From assembly GCA_002404095.1 (NCBI GenBank), contig DHJA01000039.1:1-5078 (forward strand): DNA of 5,078 bases. The letters are read 5' to 3'. The translations under genes and the position numbers were made by a program. Below, in pieces: positions 1-5,078 of the stretch. The notes under the pieces were generated by a model that saw nothing but the letters and a program-made list of their open reading frames with translations, was not told the DNA's origin and searched no databases. This DNA comes from Planctomycetaceae bacterium UBA4732. GTDB lineage: Bacteria > Planctomycetota > Planctomycetia > Gemmatales > Gemmataceae. Numbering within the stretch: position 1 is the first letter of the stretch; each line of letters begins with the position of its first letter.

Positions 1-58
1 GTGGCCGACTCGCTCCGCGAGTCGGACTTCCAACCGACTCGCGGAGCGAGTCGGCCAC
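1..58. repeat. Perfect nested palindrome (25-bp arms, 8-nt loop)
   Basis: Positions 1-25 are the exact reverse complement of 34-58, separated by the 8-nt spacer acttccaa. Each arm is itself a small hairpin: CCGACTCG (5-12) pairs with CGAGTCGG (18-25) around CTCCG, and the same recurs at 34-41 with 47-54 around CGGAG. The DNA or RNA could therefore fold as one long stem or as two side-by-side hairpins. It lies 22 nt beyond the stop codon of the minus-strand mutase gene, so it would be in that transcript's 3' region and might stop or protect the RNA. Any U-tract would be outside the window, so terminator function cannot be judged. The element may extend past position 1. It resembles REP-type intergenic repeats; family membership is inferred. 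Confidence 0.9.
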
Positions 59-80
59 AATAAATTGGCCTACCTTCGCT

Positions 81-2093
81 TCACCGCGCCCCAGCCGCCG
101 ACGGGTCCAACCCAATCAGCGCCAGCGCCTGGCGCACGAACGCCTCGCCCAACCGCTTCGCCAACTCGTCAACATCCTGGCACACTTGGCGCCATTTCGC
201 CGGCGGCGTCCCCGGCGCGCACGGCGGCGAACAAGCCTCCAAATAAATCTTTGCCTTCGGCTCGGTGCCGCTGGGCCGCAATACCACGCGCGCCTGTTCG
301 CCAAAGTGGAAGACCAGCACATTGCGCGAGGCGGCGTCGGTCGCGCCTTTGATCGGCCCCAAGCGACCGTTTTCGTCGCGGCGGTCCTCGAACCGCGTCA
401 CCGCCAGACCGCCGATCTCCTTCGGCGGCGTCGCCCGCAAACGGTCGAGCATCAACCCCATCTGCTGCTTGCCATGGACACCGGCCATGAACACTGGAAT
501 GCCGACGTTGTGATAATAGCCGAACTCCCGCGCCAGCCGCTCGATGTAATCGAGGACCGTCTGGCCCCGGCGCTTTTGATCCAGCGCCAACTCGGCCAGC
601 AAAACCGCGGCGCCGCCGGCGTCCTTGTCGCGGATCTGCGGCGTCACCAGGGCGCCGTGGCTCTCCTCCACGCCAATCACGAAATCGGCCGGCGAGCCGT
701 GAACGTCCTCATAAGACCCGCTTTGTTCCAAGTGCCATAAAACATCGCCGATATACTTAAATCCCACCAGTAGGTCGTTGACGATCTGAGCCTTGAACCA
801 GCGAGCGATGCGCGTGACCTGCCCCGTCGTGACCTCGGTGCAAACGACGATCGGCGACCGCGGCAGCCGGCCCTGCTGCGACAGCTTACTCAGTTTGAAG
901 TGGGTCAACAGCGCCGCGATCTCGTTGCCGCTGACGAAGCGCCATCCCAAAGGGGTCAGGGGACAGGGGTCAGGGGTCAGAAAATCCAGAGCCTGACCCC
1001 TGACCCCTGACCCCTGACCCCTTTGGTAGGGCGTCATCGCGCCGAGGCGGTCGGCGTCCGGGTCGGTGGACAGTACAAGGTCCGCTTTATGATGCGCGGC
1101 CACGGCGGCGGCCCGATCCATCGACTCGGGGACTTCCGGGTTGGGCGTCTTGGTGACGTTGGGGAACTGACCGTCCGGCGCCATCTGCTCGCTTACAGGC
1201 ACGACGCGGAATCCCAGCGCGACCAGCGCCTCCATCGCCGTCAAGGAACCGACGCCGTGCAGCGGCGTGAAGACGATCGTGAAGTCCTCGTTTCGCGGCG
1301 GCGGCGTCAGGCTCTGCTTGCGGCACAGGTCGATGTAGGCGCGATGCGGCGCCATATCGAGGAAGTACACGCGGCCCGAGCGCGCCGCCTCGGACCACGG
1401 CATCGACTTTATGTGCGTTACCTGATCGACGAGATCGGCCATGATCTGGTCGTCCGGCGGCACGGGCTGACCGCCGCGTTCGTCGTAGAACTTGCCGCCG
1501 TTGTCGTCGGGCGGATTGTGCGACGCCGAGATGTTGAGACCGCCGTGCGCTTTTAAGAAGCGAATGGTGAAAGAAAGCTCCGGCGTGGCCAGATAGTGTT
1601 TGCTGTCGGCCGGCAGAATGTGGGCGTGCAATCCGTTGGCGACGTAGACGCCGGCCGCGTGTTGAGCCAGGTCGCGCGACGATAGGTGCAGCACTGGATT
1701 CGGCAAGCCGGCGTTGTACTGACGGCGTTTGTCCTCAAATTGGCGCACATCGTAGGCCAGAACAACGTGGATGGCGCCGGTTTCCGGAAAACACTCCTTA
1801 AGATATTCACAATGTCCCTGAACGGACGCCGCGAGCGTCCAGAGGTTCATACGATTGGGGCCAACGCCGACGGCGCCGCGACGGCCGCCGGTGCCGAAAG
1901 GCAAAATCTGATAGAAGCGGTCGAGAAGGCCGGGCCATTGCGCGTTGGCGATCAACCACTCCAGCTGTGGACGATAGGCGGCGAAGTCCGGTTCCGTTAG
2001 CCATTGGCCGAGCCGTGCGAGCGCTTGATCCTTGATGGCGGCGTCGGCGTCGATGGCCTGAAAACCTTCACGAGCCTGGGTGAGCAAGTCCAT
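81..2093 (-). CDS. Phosphoglucomutase/phosphomannomutase (alpha-D-phosphohexomutase), with in-frame repeat insertion
   Basis: A cytosolic Mg-dependent mutase expected to interconvert hexose 1- and 6-phosphates (glucose and/or mannose) through a phosphoserine enzyme, feeding glycolysis, glycogen and sugar-nucleotide synthesis. The 670-aa product carries the family signatures in order: FGTGGRRG at 66-73; the phosphoserine loop NISASHNPP at 187-195 with catalytic Ser191; the metal loop DPDADR at 344-349 (Asp344, Asp346, Asp348); the sugar-binding loop GVEESHG at 474-480; and the phosphate-binding loop RPSGTEP at 606-612. The PgcA/PGM2-like layout usually runs about 580-640 aa. The excess here is largely a repeat-encoded segment at about residues 354-383, just after the metal loop. 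The ATG at 2093 gives a natural N-terminus, and a weak AGGA lies 9 nt upstream. The gene is divergent from the HTTM pair. Substrate preference cannot be told from sequence alone. Every catalytic motif is intact, so an active enzyme is likely despite the insert. Confidence 0.95.
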   Translation of the reverse strand: MDLLTQAREGFQAIDADAAIKDQALARLGQWLTEPDFAAYRPQLEWLIANAQWPGLLDRFYQILPFGTGGRRGAVGVGPNRMNLWTLAASVQGHCEYLKECFPETGAIHVVLAYDVRQFEDKRRQYNAGLPNPVLHLSSRDLAQHAAGVYVANGLHAHILPADSKHYLATPELSFTIRFLKAHGGLNISASHNPPDDNGGKFYDERGGQPVPPDDQIMADLVDQVTHIKSMPWSEAARSGRVYFLDMAPHRAYIDLCRKQSLTPPPRNEDFTIVFTPLHGVGSLTAMEALVALGFRVVPVSEQMAPDGQFPNVTKTPNPEVPESMDRAAAVAAHHKADLVLSTDPDADRLGAMTPYQRGQGSGVRGQALDFLTPDPCPLTPLGWRFVSGNEIAALLTHFKLSKLSQQGRLPRSPIVVCTEVTTGQVTRIARWFKAQIVNDLLVGFKYIGDVLWHLEQSGSYEDVHGSPADFVIGVEESHGALVTPQIRDKDAGGAAVLLAELALDQKRRGQTVLDYIERLAREFGYYHNVGIPVFMAGVHGKQQMGLMLDRLRATPPKEIGGLAVTRFEDRRDENGRLGPIKGATDAASRNVLVFHFGEQARVVLRPSGTEPKAKIYLEACSPPCAPGTPPAKWRQVCQDVDELAKRLGEAFVRQALALIGLDPSAAGAR
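947..1026. repeat. 80-nt inverted repeat of 7-bp units inside the mutase gene
   Basis: Two 34-nt arms (947-980 and 993-1026) are reverse complements with one mismatch, around a 12-nt spacer. Each arm is four tandem heptamers: GGGGTCA on the left at 952-979 (one unit reads GGGGACA) and TGACCCC on the right at 994-1021. The arms end in CCAAA and TTTGG. The repeat is translated on the minus strand as residues about 356-383 of the mutase: a Gly/Arg/Gln-rich stretch (GQGSGVRGQ) followed by a Pro/Thr-rich stretch (LTPDPCPLTP). These are exactly the complementary-strand readings of the two arms. The segment sits between two conserved blocks (DPDADRLG and WRFVSGNEI) that are normally separated by only a few residues, so it reads as an insertion. 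Because 80 is not a multiple of three, at least one neighbouring base must also have been added for the frame to survive. Confidence 0.93.
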
Positions 2094-2311
2094 GCCGGAA
2101 CATCCTGGCGCTAGACACGGGGAATGTAAGCAGACGACATTCGCGCCGCCCGAACGGGTACTTTAGCCGGGGCGGCACAACGGGGCAACCGAAGTGCGTA
2201 AAGCCGCTGACGTCGCTCTGTCGTACATTGATCCGAAATTCCCTAAACCGATGCAATCACGGCCGGCGCAAGGAAAATGAACGCTCATTGGTGCAGACGA
2301 GAGATTTGACA
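2094..2311. other. Divergent intergenic region
   Basis: This 218-bp stretch separates the minus-strand mutase from the plus-strand HTTM pair and should hold both promoters. Apart from the candidate minus-strand promoter, I see only weak signals. A plus-strand TTGATC (2228-2233) and TGCAAT (2252-2257), 18 nt apart, could serve the HTTM pair. A ten-codon ORF at 2277-2309 ends 2 nt before the next start codon. No tRNA-like, riboswitch-like or long palindromic structure is apparent, in contrast with the other gene boundaries of the window. Confidence 0.5.
2160..2188 (-). promoter_or_regulatory. Candidate sigma70-like promoter for the mutase gene
   Basis: On the minus strand, TTGCCC (2188-2183) and TAAAGT (2165-2160) are separated by exactly 17 nt. 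Each matches four of six consensus bases. Transcription would begin near 2153, giving a leader of about 60 nt before the ATG at 2093. A short dyad, GAATGT/ACATTC (2122-2127 and 2137-2142), falls in that leader and could be an operator or a hairpin. Planctomycete promoters are poorly conserved, so this is only a plausible placement. Confidence 0.25.
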
Positions 2312-2959
2312 ATGATTGACCCGCGATCGACCTTCTTACGGCTATGGCCGCGCATCAAGACAGTCGCCGTCGTCCTGTTCGTCGCTTGGCAACTGTTTTT
2401 CCTATTCGTCCGCAATCCGCTCGATTTCTGGTACACGCCGATCAAGGGATGGTGCGAGGAGAAGAAAATCTGGAATGAAGTGAAAATAGTCCTCGACCCG
2501 GTGGACGACGCGACCAGGCATTACGGCAATTTCGCCGGAATCGATCAAAATTGGAGCATGTTCGTCCCGCCGATGGCGCGCTCCGCGTCCTTCCTGGCGG
2601 CGCGCGTCGAGTTCACGGACGGCACGGATGAACTGATCCGTTCCGACAACGAACCCGACCCACTCGGCTACTTCCGCTACGGTGGTTGGCGACAACGCAA
2701 ATTGGAGGACTACCTCGTATACAAGACGCCGGAGGAATTGCCCGGCAACGACGAATTGCCGCTCTGGGAGGCGTACGCGCGCTGGTCCGTCCGGCGTTGG
2801 CGTGAACGCCGTCCCGACGATCCGCGCATCCCTGCCCGCGTTTTACTCCTGCGCCGGGTCGTCTCTTTTCCAGAACCAGCGGAAGATCCATCCGTCTACG
2901 AGGAGGCCGCCGTCTACACGGTCGGCGTCTTCCATCCCGACGGGAGCTTTGTGCCATGA
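2312..2959 (+). CDS. Single-pass membrane protein paired with an HTTM protein; function unknown
   Basis: The 215-aa product has a short N-terminus, one strong membrane segment at about 16-33 (VAVVLFVAWQLFFLF) and a mostly polar remainder. A WSMFVPP motif at 81-87 resembles the W-x-M-F-x-P motif I associate with partners or tails of HTTM/vitamin-K-carboxylase-like proteins. The following region (95-140) looks like a beta-rich fold, then comes an Arg-rich helix-like stretch (155-175). The frame stays open upstream to a TTG at 2228, but I chose the ATG at 2312. The upstream extension is charged and unconserved in appearance, and the ATG places the membrane segment near the N-terminus behind a weak purine-rich GAGAG at 2299-2303. 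The stop overlaps the next gene's start (ATGA), implying translational coupling and a joint membrane complex. No catalytic residues are recognisable. The pairing is seen; a joint role is inferred. Confidence 0.85.
   Translation: MIDPRSTFLRLWPRIKTVAVVLFVAWQLFFLFVRNPLDFWYTPIKGWCEEKKIWNEVKIVLDPVDDATRHYGNFAGIDQNWSMFVPPMARSASFLAARVEFTDGTDELIRSDNEPDPLGYFRYGGWRQRKLEDYLVYKTPEELPGNDELPLWEAYARWSVRRWRERRPDDPRIPARVLLLRRVVSFPEPAEDPSVYEEAAVYTVGVFHPDGSFVP
2942..2946 (+). promoter_or_regulatory. Shine-Dalgarno site (GGGAG) for the HTTM gene
   Basis: GGGAG lies 9 nt before the ATG at 2956, inside the last codons of the upstream gene. Together with the ATGA stop/start overlap it fixes the start of the HTTM gene and points to coupled translation. 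Confidence 0.55.
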
Positions 2960-4035
2960 ACACCTCGCCCGGCGCCGTTCCGCGCCGCAATCCGTGGCGC
3001 TTGCTGTACGACTTCTGGACGCGGCCGATACGCGCGGAACCATTGGCGCTTTTTCGCATCCTCATTGGAGTAGTTACTCTCTTGTCGTTGCTTACGAGCC
3101 TCGGCCCGCGCCTGCCGCTGGACCTCGGCCCGGACGGTCTCTGTCCCGGCCGCGCCATGGACGGTTGGCAAAAGCGAAGCGGGCGATTCTGTCTGCTGCG
3201 CGGGCCGGTCAACCTGCCTCTGCTTGACGAGTTTCTGCCGGCGGAATCCGCACAGGAATGGAGAACATGGTGCGATGCGCCGCGCAACGCCGCTTGGTTA
3301 TTCGGCGTATTGGTCGCCGCCGTTGTTTGCATGACTTTTGGCTTAGGCACTCGCATATCCACGGTGGTCGCCTGGGCGCTCTTCGTGAGTTTCAACCAGC
3401 GACTGCCGTGGGTGCAGAACGGCGGCGACTCCATGATGCGCTGCGCGCTCTTTTATCTTTTATTCGCACCGGCCGGGGCCGTGTGGTCGTTGGACTCCGT
3501 TTTGAGGAGGCGGCGCGACGCACCAGGGGCGGCGATACCCGTCCTGATTGCGCCCTGGCCGGTTCGGCTGATGCAGATCCAACTCGCCCTCGTATATCTG
3601 TTTACCGGGATCTCAAAAATCCCCGATGGCTTGCTCGGCAACGATTGGGTTAGCGGTGAAGCGGTCTACTGGGTGCTTAATGATATGTCGCTAAATCGCT
3701 GGCCCTATTATTGGCTGCCGGCGCCAATGTTGGTCTGTCGTTTCCTATCGTGGGGGACGTTGGCGTTTGAACTCGGCTTTGCGTTTGTCATGGCGATGCC
3801 GCCACGGTCGCGCTTCGTTTCGGTCATGCGATCGGGTATGTTGCTGACAGGCGTCGCGCTGCATCTCGGCATTCTGGTTCACACAGAAGTCGGCTGGTTC
3901 AGCCCGGCCACGCTGTGTTGGTACGCCCTTTTACTATCGGGCGAAAAAGTGCGAAAGTGCATCTTTCGTTGGACGTTTAGCCGCGACCCGAAGGGGAGCG
4001 CGTGGGAGACGCGCTCCCCTTCGGGTCGCGGCTAA
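2956..4035 (+). CDS. HTTM domain (vitamin-K-dependent gamma-carboxylase-like) integral membrane protein
   Basis: The 359-aa product is a polytopic membrane protein with about seven or eight hydrophobic segments (roughly 32-49, 112-130, 133-147, 162-178, 204-222, 258-281, 293-312, 313-328). Recognisable HTTM features are the N-terminal P-L-A-L-F-R-I-L-I-G segment (29-38), NGGDSMMR (155-162), and the signature LVYLFTGISKIPD (212-224) followed by the W-x-x-G pattern at 231-234. A conserved-looking His303 follows in ALHLGI. The family is related to the membrane part of gamma-glutamyl carboxylase, but bacterial members mostly lack a proven reaction and I do not claim carboxylation. It overlaps its upstream partner by 4 nt. 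Residues about 339-359 (from WTFSRDPKGS to the end) are encoded by a perfect palindromic repeat that also supplies the TAA stop. The ancestral C-terminus was therefore probably different. Confidence 0.9.
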   Translation: MNTSPGAVPRRNPWRLLYDFWTRPIRAEPLALFRILIGVVTLLSLLTSLGPRLPLDLGPDGLCPGRAMDGWQKRSGRFCLLRGPVNLPLLDEFLPAESAQEWRTWCDAPRNAAWLFGVLVAAVVCMTFGLGTRISTVVAWALFVSFNQRLPWVQNGGDSMMRCALFYLLFAPAGAVWSLDSVLRRRRDAPGAAIPVLIAPWPVRLMQIQLALVYLFTGISKIPDGLLGNDWVSGEAVYWVLNDMSLNRWPYYWLPAPMLVCRFLSWGTLAFELGFAFVMAMPPRSRFVSVMRSGMLLTGVALHLGILVHTEVGWFSPATLCWYALLLSGEKVRKCIFRWTFSRDPKGSAWETRSPSGRG

Positions 4036-4041
4036 ACGTCC
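3971..4041. repeat. Perfect 32-bp palindrome at the convergent gene ends (copy 1)
   Basis: Positions 3971-4002 are the exact reverse complement of 4010-4041, with a 7-nt loop (TGGGAGA). The core reads GTTTAGCCGCGACCCGAAGG and mirrors as far as GGCTAAAC. The left arm and loop code for the HTTM protein's tail. The right arm contains the TAA of that gene (4033-4035) and the TAG of the opposite gene (4034-4032 on the minus strand), so the two stops overlap. The hairpin is ideally placed to act as a bidirectional terminator or 3' stabiliser. Neither strand has a U-run right after the stem, however, so a classic intrinsic terminator is not supported. A second copy begins at 5039. Confidence 0.95.
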
Positions 4042-5024
4042 GCGAAAAAAACATCTACGGATGGCAAATTGCGGTTTTCCCGGTGTGCGTGCAACACTTG
4101 CCCCAGCACCTCGCGGCCCAGCGCCTTGTATGCGGCGTCAAGTAGTTCATAGCCGTAGGCCGTCTTGCGCTCGCCGTATTGCGGCCACATTTCCTTGCCG
4201 AGCTTCAGCGCCGTGGCGGGAAAGCCGTCGCGCAGCGCCTGCCGCGCCTCTTCAACAATCTCGCCTGGGTCGTCGTGCTTGCGAAGTAAGGACCGGAGCT
4301 TTTTGTCGGAGAGCGAAAGCGGCCGATACGTTTCCGGCGGCGCGACGACGCCCATCCCGTCCGGCGTCCGCGCGATCACGGCCGGAGCGCGAGCGACGGC
4401 GGATTGATACTTCTCGACGTAGCGCTCGCCGTTTTCCGGGCGGTCGGCCGTGGCATAGGAGCGCACCGCTCGCCGCAGTCCCTCCAGCCGCGCGAGTCGC
4501 GCCTCATAATCGGCCGCGTGTTCCGGGTCTTCTGCGAGATATTCCTCGCAGTCGTGAAATTGCGCCTCCACTTCCAACCGGACGGCCTGGAAAAGGTCGT
4601 CGCCGCCGACCGACAACTCAAAAGCGTCGCTGGCGTAATACGACGCAACGCACAACTCGTTGTGGCACGGTCTGGAGACCGTGCCACAACCGGCGGAGAC
4701 CGTGCTACAACCGGGGTCGTCGAGATAGTAGCCCCAATGGAGCTTGTCCGAGTCGCCGGCGAAGACGGTAAAAAACTCCGGCGGGTCGAGGGAATAGCGC
4801 CAGTGTAAGAGCGGGCTAAAGCGCGGCGAACGGTCGTCGAAGCGGCCGGCCAGCACCTCAAAGGGACCGACTAGCCTTATACCCAAAGTCTCGGCGAACG
4901 CCGTCAATGGGTCGAGCGGGCGTAGGCGGTTGGCGAATGTCCAGAAACGGAAGAGGTCGTCGGGAAAGTCAAAGCCGTACAAGGAACGGAGTTGATTGCG
5001 GCGCTGTAGCGCGGATAGAAGCAT
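4032..5024 (-). CDS. HPF1-like (DUF2228) protein, possible ADP-ribosylation factor
   Basis: The 330-aa product resembles eukaryotic histone PARylation factor 1 throughout, judged from memory of the HPF1 sequence. Matching blocks are FDFPDDLFRFWTFANRL (18-34), LGIRLVGPFEVLAGRF (47-62), LHWRYSLDPPEF (73-84), LHWGYYLDDP (95-104), GGDDLFQAVRL (140-150), GMGVVAPPETYRPL (223-236) and ALKLGKEMW (272-280). HPF1 completes the active site of PARP1/2 and redirects ADP-ribose to serine. The Tyr-Arg pair needed there (Y238/R239 in human) is present as Y233-R234. The catalytic Glu284 position appears to be Asp266 or nearby, a tentative alignment. A cysteine-rich repeat-encoded insert occupies about 105-122. 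No signal peptide or membrane segment is seen, so it is probably cytosolic. The ATG at 5024 has no good ribosome-binding site. A palindrome ends 14 nt upstream. No PARP-like gene lies in the window, so its partner and role are unknown. Confidence 0.85.
   Translation of the reverse strand: MLLSALQRRNQLRSLYGFDFPDDLFRFWTFANRLRPLDPLTAFAETLGIRLVGPFEVLAGRFDDRSPRFSPLLHWRYSLDPPEFFTVFAGDSDKLHWGYYLDDPGCSTVSAGCGTVSRPCHNELCVASYYASDAFELSVGGDDLFQAVRLEVEAQFHDCEEYLAEDPEHAADYEARLARLEGLRRAVRSYATADRPENGERYVEKYQSAVARAPAVIARTPDGMGVVAPPETYRPLSLSDKKLRSLLRKHDDPGEIVEEARQALRDGFPATALKLGKEMWPQYGERKTAYGYELLDAAYKALGREVLGQVLHAHRENRNLPSVDVFFADV
4659..4714. repeat. Palindrome plus 21-bp direct repeat inside the HPF1-like gene
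   Basis: GTTGTGGCACGGTCT (4659-4673) is the exact reverse complement of 4676-4690, with only GG between. The right half then repeats once: 4674-4693 and 4695-4714 match over 20 nt except one C/T difference, a 21-bp period. On the minus strand this yields two seven-residue units (GCSTVSA, GCGTVSR) followed by PCHN, at about residues 105-122. The insert lies in what is a short turn in HPF1, between LDDP and LCVASYY, so it looks like an in-frame repeat insertion. It adds three cysteines (106, 113, 120) and His121. Confidence 0.9.
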
Positions 5025-5038
5025 GAGTTTAACTATCC

Positions 5039-5078
5039 CGTTTAGCCGCGACCCAAAGGGGAGCGCGGGGGAGACGCG
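5039..5078. repeat. Second copy of the 3971-4041 palindrome (cut by the window end)
   Basis: Positions 5039-5078 match 3974-4013 at 38 of 40 bases (G/A difference at 5055, T/G at 5068), covering the left arm, the loop and the first four bases of the right arm. The rest of the right arm lies outside the window. It stands 14 nt upstream of the HPF1-like start codon. A transcript starting beyond the element would therefore carry a strong hairpin next to the ribosome-binding region, or the promoter must lie very close to or within it. Confidence 0.92.

Noticed and set aside
952..1021. CRISPR-like array
   Set aside because: The heptamers are contiguous without spacers and are inverted across a centre, so this is a tandem-repeat hairpin, not repeat-spacer architecture.
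1023..1556. 177-aa open frame on the plus strand inside the mutase gene
   Set aside because: The Arg/Val/His-rich composition is a shadow of the mutase codons and no motif is visible. The same applies to the frames at 186-740 and 1686-2000.
2277..2309. Ten-codon leader ORF just before the 2312 start codon
   Set aside because: AAGGA lies only about 2 nt before its ATG, too close for normal initiation, and the peptide shows no run of regulatory codons.
2228..2311. TTG-initiated N-terminal extension of the single-pass membrane protein
   Set aside because: The 28 extra residues are polar and nondescript, no Shine-Dalgarno precedes the TTG, and the ATG at 2312 gives a natural membrane-anchor N-terminus.
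2613..3434. 273-aa open frame on the minus strand opposite the HTTM pair
   Set aside because: Its product is Arg/Ser/Pro-rich with no domain, it spans two well-supported plus-strand genes, and GC-rich codon bias readily opens antisense frames.
3971..4050. Classic Rho-independent terminator
   Set aside because: The stem is strong, but it is followed by CGAAAAAAA-type sequence on the plus strand and no U-run on the minus strand. Terminator activity is possible but not shown.
4061..4771. 236-aa Arg/Pro-rich plus-strand frame opposite the HPF1-like gene
   Set aside because: It is low-complexity, begins with no ribosome-binding site, and lies antisense to a gene with clear family motifs.

Overview
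The window (5,078 bp, GC-rich, dense in palindromic repeats) looks like a chromosomal segment of a planctomycete, perhaps Pirellulales-like. This rests on the gene types, the codon-level GC bias and the style of interspersed palindromes. It is inference: there is no rRNA or other phylogenetic marker here.

Layout from left to right. Positions 1-58 are a perfect nested palindrome, cut by or abutting the window edge. Positions 81-2093 (minus strand) encode a complete alpha-D-phosphohexomutase (phosphoglucomutase/phosphomannomutase type) with all four catalytic signatures. It is interrupted in frame by an 80-nt inverted repeat built from a 7-bp unit (947-1026), which adds about 28-30 low-complexity residues. 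A 218-bp divergent intergenic region (2094-2311) follows. Next is a tightly coupled plus-strand pair. The first gene (2312-2959) encodes a 215-aa protein with one N-terminal membrane segment and a WSMF-type motif. The second (2956-4035) encodes a polytopic HTTM (vitamin-K-dependent carboxylase-like) membrane protein. The two overlap by ATGA and probably act as one membrane module. Converging on them from the minus strand (4032-5024) is a 330-aa protein that I recognise as a bacterial relative of HPF1 (histone PARylation factor 1; DUF2228 family), the eukaryotic partner of PARP1/2.

The most striking feature is how palindromic repeats relate to genes. Four sequence-unrelated palindrome families occur in 5 kb. 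Two are translated as in-frame insertions inside conserved enzyme-like domains (the mutase and the HPF1-like protein). A third forms the last ~21 residues of the HTTM protein and supplies the stop codons of both convergent genes. A second copy of that third family lies 14 nt upstream of the HPF1-like start codon, so this gene is bracketed by two copies. This resembles the Rickettsia palindromic elements that insert into ORFs while keeping them open.

The mutase is central carbon or cell-envelope sugar-phosphate metabolism. No functional link to the HTTM pair or the HPF1-like gene is visible. The remaining open frames opposite these genes look like GC-rich shadows.
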